A stretch of DNA of 64,000 nt from Pseudomonas mucoides (GCF_015461845.1 NZ_JACOPW010000002.1:558001-622000); one strand, 5' to 3'; shown: positions 15,032 through 22,917, numbered from the stretch's first letter. Numbers and translations: made by a program. Notes: generated from the sequence alone by a model not told the origin.

Positions 15032-15796
15032 TTATTCAATGGCGGTTTTACGGTTGACGAGGCTGATTTGCGCGACCGCCACCAACAACACGATGACGGT
15101 CAAGAAGATCGCGCTGGTCCAGGCGGCGCCCATGCCCAGGCCGCCGTAGGTCTTGGCCTGGGTCAGCAAGTCGCCGAGGGAGGCGCCGAACGGCCGGGTG
15201 AGGATGTAGGCGATCCAGAAGGTCAGCACCACGTTAGCCCCGAGGCGCCAGGCCAGCAGCGTCGCCGCAATCAGCGCACCGAAAATCACCGCACCGAGGG
15301 TGAAACCCAGCCCCATCGCTTCCGTGGCCAGATCCCCGGCGGCGGTGCCCAGGGCAAAGGTGCACAGCACCGTGGACCAATAGAAGAGCTCGCGCCGCGG
15401 CGTGTTGATTTCGCGGATCGACAGGTTGTTCTCGACGGTGAACCAGATCAGGAAGTTCACCGCCAGCAACACCGAGAACACCGCGGTGCTGACATACAGG
15501 CTGATGTCGAGCATGTCGGTCATGATGTCGGTGATCTGCGTGCCGACGATGCTCACCAGCACAACGGTCAGCCAGTAGATCCACGGCGAATAGACGGTTT
15601 TGCGCATTTGCAGGAACAACGCCCCCCCGAGTAACAGCGCCATGCCGATGCTGGTCCAGCCAGCGCCGAAGCCGGCATCCACGGCGAGGAAGTCGGCGCC
15701 GGTTTCACCCACGGTCGTCGAGAGAATCTTGATCACCCAGAAGGCCAGTGTCACTTCGGGGACTTTGTTGAGCCATCCGGCTTTTGCGGGATTCAT
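15032..15796 (-). CDS. Polytopic membrane protein of the DUF347/COG4705 type
   Basis: 254 residues with about seven to eight hydrophobic segments. The opening KVPEVTLAFWVIKILSTTVGETGAD is the DUF347 repeat signature, and weaker copies recur (FWIAYILTRPFGASLGD near the end). The tandem-repeat layout suggests an internally duplicated channel or transporter, but no substrate is established that I know of. First gene of the four-gene operon with lipoprotein, response regulator and kinase, which suggests the two-component system controls it. Confidence 0.85.
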   Translation of the reverse strand: MNPAKAGWLNKVPEVTLAFWVIKILSTTVGETGADFLAVDAGFGAGWTSIGMALLLGGALFLQMRKTVYSPWIYWLTVVLVSIVGTQITDIMTDMLDISLYVSTAVFSVLLAVNFLIWFTVENNLSIREINTPRRELFYWSTVLCTFALGTAAGDLATEAMGLGFTLGAVIFGALIAATLLAWRLGANVVLTFWIAYILTRPFGASLGDLLTQAKTYGGLGMGAAWTSAIFLTVIVLLVAVAQISLVNRKTAIE

Positions 15797-16242
15797 GTGC
15801 GGTTCGCCTCTCCTGAACAGCGCTGAACTTGCGCTGTGGGGACGATACGACCCAATACTTAGCTGGGACTGAGGATTCGCTCAATATTAAAGAGCACGGT
15901 AAATACATTTACCGATCTCCGACTAAATCAAGTCGTCTTCAGCACCGGTTGTCTGAATCACCCCTGCTCTCGTAGACAAATTCGACTGCCCCCTTTTGGC
16001 CGAAGGCGGCGTTCACTTTATTTTCGCTGGGATGCATCCGGTTCTCCGTCTTCTACGTCAATCAATCGCCCTCTTTCGAAGGGTGGAAGAATCAAGGAGA
16101 TGCCATACACTCCAGTGGAGTCATACCGTCATCGATACGGTTCTGATGCTGAAGTTGAGAGCGGATTTCGTTTCTACTGGACTACACTTGACTATTTCTG
16201 CCCCCCTAGAGACAGCAACGCCATCACTTTACGAGGGAAGAT
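15797..16242. other. Intergenic region with promoter of the DUF347 operon
   Basis: No convincing gene. The leftward promoter of the membrane-protein/two-component operon should lie here; a possible -35/-10 on the minus strand is TTGAGC, 17 nt, TAAGTA just after the 18-bp palindrome. The rest of the stretch, 15.92-16.24 kb, shows no recognised element. Confidence 0.4.
15897..15914. promoter_or_regulatory. Perfect 18-bp palindrome, candidate operator
   Basis: CGGTAAATACATTTACCG is an 8+2+8 perfect inverted repeat about 100 bp upstream of the DUF347 gene start. Position and symmetry fit a dimeric regulator site, most simply the response regulator of the same operon. Confidence 0.55.
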
Positions 16243-16437
16243 ATGCGGGCTATTTCAACTGCTAATATCGCCTACGGAACCCAAATACTATGCATATTCG
16301 GTGCGTTGGGTTTGGTTTTCCTTTGGGGGCTTGGCTTAGAAGGAAGTTACGGACTCTACGCACTTGTACTTGGAGGCATTTTCATAGCAGTAACTTTGTG
16401 CGGGAACTACCTAGCAAATGGTAAAAAGCTAAGGTAG
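16243..16437 (+). CDS. Small two-segment membrane protein
   Basis: 64 residues, with GAGGGA 5 nt before the ATG. Two hydrophobic stretches (TQILCIFGALGLVFLWGLGL and YGLYALVLGGIFIAVTLCGNYL) joined by a short loop, then a basic end (ANGKKLR). Such small hairpin proteins sit in the inner membrane. Not homologous to anything I recognise, and orphaned on the plus strand within the non-phage block, so it may be a lightly used gene. Good ribosome site and clean hydrophobic pattern support it. Confidence 0.5.
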   Translation: MRAISTANIAYGTQILCIFGALGLVFLWGLGLEGSYGLYALVLGGIFIAVTLCGNYLANGKKLR

Positions 16438-16490
16438 CCCCCTCAGTCGAGATTCTCAGCCTTGTGGCCGGTTCCTAATGTCAGCTTTTG

Positions 16491-16675
16491 GCCGATTCTG
16501 TTGAAAACAGTCGGTCATCCAAAACTGACTGCTCATTGGGCGGTGAAAATGCCTTTTTTGCGCGCTGCTACGTGAAATCCGAGTCCGCAAGCATCTGCCA
16601 AAAGTAAAGATTTCAATCTTGGATGCTTACTTTTCTGACGCGCAAACCATGGCCGACTTTTTCAACAGAATCGGC
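16491..16675. repeat. Inverted-repeat element (MITE-like)
   Basis: A left arm at 16491-16517 (core GATTCTGTTGAAAACAGTCGG) and a right arm at 16650-16675 (core CCGACTTTTTCAACAGAATC) are inverted copies over about 26 bp with one substitution and one indel. They enclose some 130 bp without a gene. The region 16438-16863 also contains a further imperfect dyad around 16676-16735 (GATTTCCGCCCTG... and GGCAGGGCGAC). Looks like a non-autonomous mobile element or regulatory repeat of the chromosome. Confidence 0.6.
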
Positions 16676-16863
16676 CGATTTCCGCCCTGTGTCCTAGGCT
16701 GCAATCGGATGTCAATACATTCGGCAGGGCGACAGGGGTGGCAGGGGTGGCCGGATTGGTAGGGAACACCAATGGCGTCTAAAAATCAGTAATACTGACG
16801 CCTCGCCTCGCCTCGCGCTACGCTCTATTCTTATACGGCCCAACTTGAACAGGAAGCGCCCAT

Positions 16864-17154
16864 ATGCTGCGCGTAAACGAATTATCCCCCATAGGCTCGC
16901 TCGACCCACTCTCTGTGGGTTTGCCGACGGAGTCGTTGCAAGGCGCTTGGGAGACGTCGCTGGAAAACATCATTCAGGCCCGCACGGAACTGGCCATTCT
17001 AGAGCACGTCTCAATCGCCCGGGGTTTTGCATGGGGTGTCTATGCGGGTGCGCTAGTTGACCATACGAGTTTCACTTCCATGGGCGCGAAAATCATCTTG
17101 GCTCACCAAGAGGCCTTAGATAAACCCAGGAACACCATCATCGAGAGCGGTTGA
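16864..17154 (+). CDS. Hypothetical protein, orphan small gene
   Basis: 96 residues, with AGGAAG 7 nt before ATG. Composition is that of a folded alpha/beta protein: SLENIIQARTELAILEHVSIARGFAWGVYAGALVDHTSF then GAKIILAHQEALDKPR. No family recognised. It is on the plus strand in the non-phage block, alone between two inverted repeats, and the codon use looks like that of neighbouring chromosomal genes. Could be a remnant of a chromosomal gene brought in with the block. Confidence 0.5.
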   Translation: MLRVNELSPIGSLDPLSVGLPTESLQGAWETSLENIIQARTELAILEHVSIARGFAWGVYAGALVDHTSFTSMGAKIILAHQEALDKPRNTIIESG

Positions 17155-17233
17155 CTGTAGTTCAGTAGCACCCATGCATGGTTGTGAATGAGAAGTGAAT
17201 CATCCCGGATATTCTGGACCATCCGATGACAGC

Positions 17234-17279
17234 ATTTGGCCGATGGCTGCCCTCCGCGGCAGGCAGCAATCAGCCAAAA
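17234..17279. repeat. Chromosome-type hairpin repeat
   Basis: TTTGGCCGAT-GGCTGCC pairs with GGCAGC-AATCAGCCAAAA around a short loop. Related sequences occur at about 11.97-12.03 and 16.48-16.70 kb. It ends 3 nt before the Q gene stop, marking the edge between the foreign block and phage DNA. It could also act as a terminator for Q. Confidence 0.6.
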
Positions 17280-17281
17280 GT

Positions 17282-17671
17282 TTAAGCAGCTTTCCGCATT
17301 TCATCGACAGCACAATCGATCCACGCGATACCTGCCCTCGCTAATTCCCGCGTCTTTCCTTCACTCATGCCGTAGTGCTTGCCAACTCGGAGCATGGGCC
17401 ATTTAGCGCCGTAGTAAAGCCAAATAATATCGCCCATTTGTCGGTCACGATGTGAGAGCCGTGCAATCGCGCTATCAATAGCTCCAGCCCATTCATCTGT
17501 GATGCAATAGCTCTTACTAGCCGACACTTGCGGCACCGCCTGACGCATTAGCGCAAAAGTCGGTGAAATATACGTTGGGACCCCGGCCCCATCCATCCGC
17601 CACCAACCCCACTGCTCCACCAGGTATTCGGTATCGCCCAAAGGTCGACCTGCCGGCTTACGAATCATCAT
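17282..17671 (-). CDS. Phage antitermination protein Q-like
   Basis: 129 residues starting MMIRKPAGRPLGDTEYLVEQWGWWRMDGAGVP, a typical opening of Pseudomonas Q-family antiterminators related to the phage 82 type. The middle CITDEWAGAIDSAIARLSHRDRQMGDII and C-terminal helix-turn-helix LRVGKHYGMSEGKTRELARAGIAWID match the family layout. It would bind a qut site at the late promoter and let polymerase read through the tandem terminators ahead of the holin. GGGGA lies 8 nt upstream of the start. It is 4 nt beyond the preceding gene in the PR operon. Confidence 0.82.
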   Translation of the reverse strand: MMIRKPAGRPLGDTEYLVEQWGWWRMDGAGVPTYISPTFALMRQAVPQVSASKSYCITDEWAGAIDSAIARLSHRDRQMGDIIWLYYGAKWPMLRVGKHYGMSEGKTRELARAGIAWIDCAVDEMRKAA

Positions 17672-17675
17672 GCTT

Positions 17676-17996
17676 TCAATCCCCAGTGTAATTTGATCCG
17701 CCGGCACCGCGACGGTTGTTCTGCTGGTAGTACTCAGCCGGGCCGGATAACGTTGGACCCCGCTGCAGTACCTCAATTTCGCGTTGAGCCTGCTGCAATC
17801 TGAGGCTGAGCTGTGTCACCAATTCGTCTGTAGAAATCGTCAATCGACTCCCCGCCATCACCCAACCTGAGCAGTTGCAATCGACGCAAGCCAACTCATG
17901 AAACACCCCTTGCACCACTGCTTTTCCCTTGCAGGTCAAGCACTGCTCCAGCTCTATCTGCTCCTTACGAAAGCCATGGGCGTGGGCTTTTTTCAT
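17676..17996 (-). CDS. Zinc-finger-type hypothetical phage protein
   Basis: 106 residues from MKKAHAHGFRKEQIELEQ. It has a CLTCKGKAVV...CVDCNCSG pair, a likely zinc ribbon, then a short coiled helix (TQLSLRLQQAQREIEVLQRG) and a disordered glycine/asparagine end. Such zinc-ribbon proteins are common in lambdoid nin regions, but the function is unknown. It starts 4 nt after the recombinase stop and ends 4 nt before Q, so it is part of the PR operon. Confidence 0.72.
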   Translation of the reverse strand: MKKAHAHGFRKEQIELEQCLTCKGKAVVQGVFHELACVDCNCSGWVMAGSRLTISTDELVTQLSLRLQQAQREIEVLQRGPTLSGPAEYYQQNNRRGAGGSNYTGD

Positions 17997-18000
17997 GTTT

Positions 18001-19296
18001 TCAAACCTCGCCCTTAACAAATTGCGAAAACGACTCGCAGGCCGCACTATTCAAGGCGTCTACGAGATTTTGCGATTCTTCATATCTAGCGCCTGTCTGC
18101 TGGTGGATTGCCTTGAAGCCGCGTTCATCTAACCAGTTGTGCCACTTCACCAACGCCTGATGACGCTGCTCCTTGGCCTGGGTGTTGATGTAGGTCGAAG
18201 CGATTTTGCCCAGCGAGTGGTTCAACAACATCTCGCCGATGTGGCCGTCGACACCGAGGTCAGTCCAGGCAGTGCGGGCCACCTTGCGTAGGTCGTGACT
18301 GGTCCAGGCGCCCTGCCCCAATCGCGTGAATACGGCGCTAGCCTGGTTGTCGCTCAGCGCCTTGCCTCGGCGGGAAGGAAATAGGAATTGGCCTTCGTAG
18401 CCTTGGGCGGCCTGACGGTCCCGGTAGCGGCGCAGCAATGCGCAAATTTGATCGGTCAGCGGCACCCGCAACTCGGTCTTGCTCTTGGTGTGTTCGGCTG
18501 GCAGAAACCATTCACGCTCAGGCAGCGCAATGTCAGCCCAGCGAGCCTGCCGGGTTTCTCCGATGCGAGTGCCGTGACACAACATCATCAGGGCCAGCAT
18601 GGCGTCACCTGGCGTACTGTCGAAACGTTCGGTCAGCTGCGTCACCAACTCAGGCAATTGGACGTCGCGCAGGCGCGCGGCCTTGGGCAGGATGCGCGCT
18701 GTCGTGAAGTTGCCGAACTTGAGCTCAGCCATCGGGTTGACCGGGATCAGGTCCAGCTTACGGGCTTGGCGAAAAGCCACCGCGAGCAGGCGGTACAACT
18801 GCTGCACGTAGGACAGCGATAATTCTTCCTGAGCTGGCCACATCAACAGCTTGTCGAGGGTCTGGGCACTAACGTCGCGAATCAGCAGATCATCCAGGCG
18901 CGGCTTGAGCTGGCAACTAATGGCCGACTTGCCGGCCGCACGACGCTTGACCGAGAGTGCGCGGGAGCGAGCCATTCGATCGGCAAACCAGTCCAACAAC
19001 TCGCCGACGGTGACCCAACCCGAAACGCTCGCCACGCCATCGGCAGCCACGCGCAAGCGCACCGCTGGTAACGCCGCAACTACCTGCTTGGTGGACAGGT
19101 CGGGAAAGGCGCCGATGCGGTGCCACTGGCGTTTGTTCAGCAGGTACCAAGAGCCACACGCGCGATTCTTCGCAAAGCGAAAGTGCAACGCGGGGTGACT
19201 GGCATCGCGCAAGTCGCGTACATGCAGCTTCTTCGCATTGCGTTCGATTTCGGCATCTGACAGTTTGACTGTCAGGGTTTTCACCAGAGCGTTCAT
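18001..19296 (-). CDS. Second tyrosine recombinase within the replication operon
   Basis: 431 residues. The C-terminal catalytic domain has LMMLCHGTRIGETRQARW (Arg I), HTKSKTELRVPLT (Lys), TSHDLRKVART (His-x-x-Arg) and LNHSLGKIASTYIN (His and nucleophile Tyr). The N-terminal part has the core-binding SAM-like domain. All catalytic residues are present. Unlike the usual integrase it is not at the prophage end but between the DnaC loader and Q, in the PR operon (ATGA overlap with the 75-residue gene). Likely roles are dimer resolution or another site-specific reaction; that is inference. Confidence 0.9.
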   Translation of the reverse strand: MNALVKTLTVKLSDAEIERNAKKLHVRDLRDASHPALHFRFAKNRACGSWYLLNKRQWHRIGAFPDLSTKQVVAALPAVRLRVAADGVASVSGWVTVGELLDWFADRMARSRALSVKRRAAGKSAISCQLKPRLDDLLIRDVSAQTLDKLLMWPAQEELSLSYVQQLYRLLAVAFRQARKLDLIPVNPMAELKFGNFTTARILPKAARLRDVQLPELVTQLTERFDSTPGDAMLALMMLCHGTRIGETRQARWADIALPEREWFLPAEHTKSKTELRVPLTDQICALLRRYRDRQAAQGYEGQFLFPSRRGKALSDNQASAVFTRLGQGAWTSHDLRKVARTAWTDLGVDGHIGEMLLNHSLGKIASTYINTQAKEQRHQALVKWHNWLDERGFKAIHQQTGARYEESQNLVDALNSAACESFSQFVKGEV

Positions 19297-19520
19297 GTTC
19301 GTGCACCGGGGGTATCGTCGAGGTCAACGACCTGGAAGGTGGTGGGCCACATCCAGACGCCGTAGCGCTCGGCCATAGCCTGATTCGCGAACAGTGCCAG
19401 CGCGTGGTCCGGTGTATCACTCAGGTCCAACTTGAAAGAGCAGCAGAACACGGCATACCGATAGTTTGCCGGATCCGGAATAGCCAAGCGGCGATCGGGT
19501 GTTTCCAAGCTGATCCCCAT
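19293..19520 (-). CDS. Small hypothetical phage protein
   Basis: 75 residues with overlapping start and stop codons on both sides (ATGA with the recombinase, and its ATG abuts the loader stop), which shows it is translated in the operon. Contains YRYAVFCCSFKLDLSDTPDHALALFANQAMAERYGVWMWP. No family recognised. Confidence 0.72.
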   Translation of the reverse strand: MGISLETPDRRLAIPDPANYRYAVFCCSFKLDLSDTPDHALALFANQAMAERYGVWMWPTTFQVVDLDDTPGART

Positions 19521-20302
19521 CAGAAGCCCTCCTTACCGCGTTGAGATTCCCACTCGAATGCCACGCCAATGCACCCGTTTTCGCGGATGCGGTCGACACA
19601 GCGCGCGCCAATGGCGTCGTTCAGTTCGGCAGGAGAAAGGTTGCTGACGATGATCGTCGGGCGGCATTGCTCGTAACGACCATTGATGATGCTGAACAGC
19701 GTGGCCAGCTCGAACTCGCTCTGCTTGGTGGCGCCGACTTCATCGAGCACCAGCAGGTCCGCGCCAATCACCTCACGCAGGATGTGCGCCTCGGACTCGC
19801 CCGAGCGATCATTGAACGTCGCCCGGATATCGCCGATGAGTGAGCCCACCGTGCGGTAGATCGCCTTTACCATGCATTCGTTGATCAGGTGATTGGCCGA
19901 GGCAATAGCTAGGTGCGTCTTGCCGGTGCCAACCTTCCCCAGCAGCAACATGCAGCGACCTTCTCGGCGATGTTTCGAAAAGTTCTCGACATAATCGGTG
20001 CATGCATCCAGGGCAATCTGCTGGGCACGGTGCGATACGACGAAATCGGCAAACGTCTTTTCCGCGAAACGTTTTGGAATCCGGGCGCTCGACTGTTGAA
20101 CAATCCGAAATTGGGAGCGCTTGCGCTCAAGCTCTTGCATATCGCGTTGGTTACTCGCGCAGATCGGACAGCCTGACAGGCTGCCGCCCTTGAGGATGAC
20201 CGCCGAGTAATCGCCATGATCGAAGCAGCTCGCTGGTTTACGGCCGATGACGCGGAATTTGCGGTCTATGTGAGCACTGAGATTAGAGACGGAAGGTGCC
20301 AT
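19520..20302 (-). CDS. DnaC/IstB-like replicative helicase loader
   Basis: 260 residues. AAA+ P-loop GKVGTGKTH at 122-130, Walker B LLVLDEVGA, sensor-1 region TIIVSNLSPAEL and Arg finger near DRIRENG. The N-terminal part has C26 and CPIC (45-48), a likely zinc site as in several phage loaders. It would bring host DnaB to the phage origin opened by the O-like protein encoded just upstream. The two genes overlap by 20 nt. This is the lambda P role played by a DnaC type. Confidence 0.9.
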   Translation of the reverse strand: MAPSVSNLSAHIDRKFRVIGRKPASCFDHGDYSAVILKGGSLSGCPICASNQRDMQELERKRSQFRIVQQSSARIPKRFAEKTFADFVVSHRAQQIALDACTDYVENFSKHRREGRCMLLLGKVGTGKTHLAIASANHLINECMVKAIYRTVGSLIGDIRATFNDRSGESEAHILREVIGADLLVLDEVGATKQSEFELATLFSIINGRYEQCRPTIIVSNLSPAELNDAIGARCVDRIRENGCIGVAFEWESQRGKEGF

Positions 20303-21137
20303 TGGCGTTCTCCTTGGTGCCAGCCTTGTAATCGCGAGTGTCGAAGCCGGAGTGGCGACTGACTGGAAGTGAATGTGCGAGGCCGACCGGCTTGTCAGGG
20401 AAGATCCCTGTCCATCCGTTGCTGATCGAAAGGACCAGCACGGAATCGGGGGCTGGGTGTGCCGCCAAGGCCTTGGCTTGTTGTTCGCAGCTTTTGGCGG
20501 TAAGGGGTTTGTGGATTTCCTTGCGGTGCTGGCACCAGTCGGCCCACACCTCGACGCTGACGTTTTCCGGTTTGACCATCAGCGGATCAAACTTTGGCGA
20601 TTTGCTTGGCGCGTCAGCGCCCTGCTTCTCCTGATTACTGGTTACCTGATTGGTACCCTGATTACTGGTACCCTGATTTGTCGGAGATTTTTCCGACCCT
20701 TCTCGGATTTTTTTCCGACACTGTTCGGAAATTTTTCCGACCTTGCTCGGAGATTTTTCCGAGGTAGATCGGATTTTTTTCCGACCTTGGCTCACATCAG
20801 AGGTCGGATATTTTTCCGACCCGTCCAGCTTGCGATTCCACTCTTTGGCCTTCTCGGTCAAACGAAACAAACTGATGTTTGAAGTGTGGGATAGCTCGAT
20901 CAACCCTGCGGTCTCGAGCCCTTTGAGAAGTCGGTACGCGGTGTCTGGTTTGTCGGTGAGCAAGGGCAATTCTTCCACGATCTTTGCCTTGCTCAAGGCA
21001 AAGAAAATCCCGTGATCGGTCTTGATTGGCCTTGCCCAGCTAGGGCACTCGTAGACAAACGAAAACAACAACGCCTGCTGCGAGTTCAACCCCCACTCCA
21101 GCGCTTTGACCTGGTTGATCGTGATCGTGAACTGCAT
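20283..21137 (-). CDS. Replication initiator O-like protein carrying the origin
   Basis: 284 residues. The N-terminal winged helix (LSKAKIVEELPLLTDKPDTAYRLLKGLETAGLIEL) binds DNA. The middle, about 105-160, is a low-complexity stretch rich in Ser, Glu, Lys, Gln and Asn (SEKSPSK, RKKIRE, NQGTNQ); it is encoded by the six iterons and KpnI-like repeats, so its composition is dictated by the DNA. The C-terminal part (VEVWADWCQHRKEIHKPLTAK...) is the region expected to contact the loader. It matches lambda O in layout, with the origin within its own gene. Confidence 0.85.
   Translation of the reverse strand: MQFTITINQVKALEWGLNSQQALLFSFVYECPSWARPIKTDHGIFFALSKAKIVEELPLLTDKPDTAYRLLKGLETAGLIELSHTSNISLFRLTEKAKEWNRKLDGSEKYPTSDVSQGRKKIRSTSEKSPSKVGKISEQCRKKIREGSEKSPTNQGTSNQGTNQVTSNQEKQGADAPSKSPKFDPLMVKPENVSVEVWADWCQHRKEIHKPLTAKSCEQQAKALAAHPAPDSVLVLSISNGWTGIFPDKPVGLAHSLPVSRHSGFDTRDYKAGTKENANGTFRL
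20681..20819. other. Prophage replication origin: six iterons within the O-like gene
   Basis: Six copies of the 16-mer TCGGA-N6-TCCGA, each an interrupted palindrome (for example TCGGAGATTTTTCCGA), start at 20681, 20703, 20725, 20747, 20769 and 20804. The first five are spaced exactly 22 bp, two helical turns; the last is 35 bp on. The T-rich core of every copy is always on the plus strand. At 20631-20680 there are further short direct repeats around TACTGGTACCCTGATT. Lambda ori is likewise an iteron array inside O. Confidence 0.88.
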
Positions 21138-21138
21138 A

Positions 21139-21633
21139 TCAATCCTTTCCGCCTAGCGGTCGGGCTGGACGCTTCGACTTGTGCAACTCGATCAGTGCGG
21201 TCACCTCCTCGTGCCTCGCAGCCAGGTGCTTGGCATGCAAGGCCAAAATCTCCGATGCTTCCACGGCAGTGATTTCGCCGTCCTCCAGCGCGAGGGCAAG
21301 AAACTGGTCAACCCGGCCGCGCTTCACAGAAGTACGCAAAGAGCGCTGGTGCATGTCTACGTTGTCGAGATCGCCGACTTCAGGCAGGCGGACAAATACA
21401 CCGCCGTACATCGCGCAGATGTAGTCCGGTAAGCGCGTGGTGCCCTGCTCGCTTTCGAGGACGTAAACCTCCTCATCGCTAAGAGGAACAACACCGCCAC
21501 TCTCATAAACCTGATTCTTAAAACGCTTCAGTTCGAGACTGAGGCGAGCTGAAGCGCATACCTGGCCGCCTGGGTATTTCTTCGCGACCTCGATCACCAC
21601 TGCGCGACGGGTTTCTAGTACTGGCGATTTCAT
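21139..21633 (-). CDS. Hypothetical early phage protein in the cII position
   Basis: 164 residues. Begins MKSPVLETRRAVVIEVAKKYPGGQV, contains VVPLSDEEVYVLESEQGTTRLPDYICAMYGG and ends with a helical region (ITAVEASEILALHAKHLAARHEEVTALIELHKSK). No DNA-binding motif that I can identify. Stop is 1 nt from the O-like start. Lying between cro and O it holds the place of lambda cII, but no relation is visible. Confidence 0.68.
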   Translation of the reverse strand: MKSPVLETRRAVVIEVAKKYPGGQVCASARLSLELKRFKNQVYESGGVVPLSDEEVYVLESEQGTTRLPDYICAMYGGVFVRLPEVGDLDNVDMHQRSLRTSVKRGRVDQFLALALEDGEITAVEASEILALHAKHLAARHEEVTALIELHKSKRPARPLGGKD

Positions 21634-21676
21634 TGTCTAGTTTTCTCTCGGCGCCATTGCGCTCAAAGTTGGCTCA

Positions 21677-21895
21677 TTAGATGGGCAGCATCCGGCGACG
21701 CGTCCTTTTCGCGCTTTGAACCGGGAACGGTCTAAGCTCTTCCGCTGTGTAAGAGCCATCTGCGTGCTCCATAACAAAAACCTCACGCCCTGCCTGCAGA
21801 GCTTTATTTATTGAACTTTGGGTCATGCCTAACAAATTTCCGGCCTTGGTCTGCCCCTTCTCGGTAGCAAATTGGCTGAGGGTGAGTTGACGCAC
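21677..21895 (-). CDS. Cro-like repressor
   Basis: 72 residues, GTG start with GGAG 8 nt upstream. Opens MRQLTLSQFATEKGQTKAGNLLGMTQSSINKALQAGREVFV; the helix-turn-helix TKAGNLLGMTQSSINKAL is the lambda/P22 Cro type, with a basic RTRRRMLPI end. It would bind the OR operators immediately upstream and shut off early transcription. Divergent from cI across the operators. Confidence 0.85.
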   Translation of the reverse strand: MRQLTLSQFATEKGQTKAGNLLGMTQSSINKALQAGREVFVMEHADGSYTAEELRPFPVQSAKRTRRRMLPI

Positions 21896-21927
21896 TGTCC
21901 GGTCTCCGGTGGTGTATCTGAACTGAC

Positions 21928-21992
21928 AATATCTCCCATGGAGCTTTTTTAATCAACTCCAATGGAGATGGATAAGTATCTCCACCGGGAAT
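21928..21992. promoter_or_regulatory. OR region with three operators and PR promoter
   Basis: Three 15-bp operators of consensus ATCTCC-NNN-GGAGNT: 21931-21945, 21955-21969 (inverted form) and 21978-21992 (weaker right half), spaced 24 and 23 bp as in lambda OR. PR runs on the minus strand: -35 TTGATT at 21956-21951, 17-nt spacer, -10 GATATT at 21933-21928; both boxes touch operators 1 and 2, so repressor binding would block it. The cI promoter (PRM) must run the other way over the third site. Confidence 0.85.
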
Positions 21993-22003
21993 ACTCTTCG
22001 GAA

Positions 22004-22756
22004 ATGAAAAACGACAGACGACCATTACTTGAGTGGGAAAAGACGGAGTGCGCCGCATTAAAAGCGGAGCTGGCTGCCTACAATGCGCGTGCCCCAAAAG
22101 GCGAGAGGCTGACTCAAGAAGAGATCGCACTTTCCGTAGGCATGAGCCAAGGCACGCTAAGCAGTCACTTGAACGGTAGCCGTGCGCTCAACAAGGAAAT
22201 GGCAGCTGAGATAGCTAAAATGCTCGGCATACCCGTAGAGAGATTCAGCCCACGGATCGCGAAAGAAATCTCCGAATTGGCGATTGCCGCCAATGCTGCG
22301 CCACAAGTCGAATCATTGCAGTCAAACGTCGAGCCTGGCCCGCCAATTACCAGCGCTCCTCGTCGAATCGATGTTGTCGGGACGGCACAACTCGGTCACG
22401 AAGGCTATTGGACTAGTCTTGACCAGGCTGCTGGCTGGGTTGAGACCTACTCTAGGGATGAAGACGCCTATGCACTCCGACTCAAAGGTGACTCAATGGC
22501 TCCGGCAATTCGTAGTGGTTGGATCGCCGTCTGCGAGCCCAATCACCGCCTAGTGCCAGGTGAGTATGTGATGGTCACCACCACTGATGGGCAGAGCATG
22601 GTTAAAGAACTGCTCTTCGAAAATGAAGAAGACGTCAGCCTCATGTCGATCAACTCGGCTTACGGTGAGAGGCTGACAGTAGCTCGGATTGATATCGATA
22701 AAATCCATTACGTAGGCGCAATCCTTGCCCCTAGCAAGGTGCTGGGTAGAATCTAA
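22004..22756 (+). CDS. Phage repressor CI (XRE + S24 peptidase)
   Basis: 250 residues from MKNDRRPLLEWEK. I chose this start because the upstream ATGs lie inside the operators. The N-terminal half has an XRE helix-turn-helix (LTQEEIALSVGMSQGTLSSHLNGSRAL, residues 36-62). The C-terminal half is an S24/LexA-type domain with catalytic S164 (KGDSMAP) and K201 (GQSMVKELL). The site GTAQLG (126-131) is where cleavage would be expected, but the usual Ala-Gly or Cys-Gly is not obvious there. Expected to be RecA-inducible. Confidence 0.92.
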   Translation: MKNDRRPLLEWEKTECAALKAELAAYNARAPKGERLTQEEIALSVGMSQGTLSSHLNGSRALNKEMAAEIAKMLGIPVERFSPRIAKEISELAIAANAAPQVESLQSNVEPGPPITSAPRRIDVVGTAQLGHEGYWTSLDQAAGWVETYSRDEDAYALRLKGDSMAPAIRSGWIAVCEPNHRLVPGEYVMVTTTDGQSMVKELLFENEEDVSLMSINSAYGERLTVARIDIDKIHYVGAILAPSKVLGRI

Positions 22757-22806
22757 ATTTGAGCCCTTCGACTTGTCATAAAATCCCTAAGCACCTCCCT
22801 CCTGAA

Positions 22807-22828
22807 GCCCGCTAATTGCGGGCTTTTC
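22807..22828 (+). terminator. Intrinsic terminator after cI
   Basis: GCCCGC-taatt-GCGGGC stem followed by TTTTC, 50 nt past the cI stop. Confidence 0.75.
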
Positions 22829-22917
22829 TCTGCTAAATAATTGTTTTTAATCGTTAATCTTTAGCGCTTACGCATCAAGCCATTCACTGTATATCCATAC
22901 GCAAAAGGAGCAGTGCG

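Noticed and set aside
15996..16265. 89-codon plus-strand frame
   Set aside because: Low-quality composition, no ribosome site, overlaps the better supported small membrane protein start.
20631..20819. CRISPR-like array
   Set aside because: The 22-bp spacing and palindromic 16-mers within a coding region are origin iterons; spacers are too short for CRISPR.
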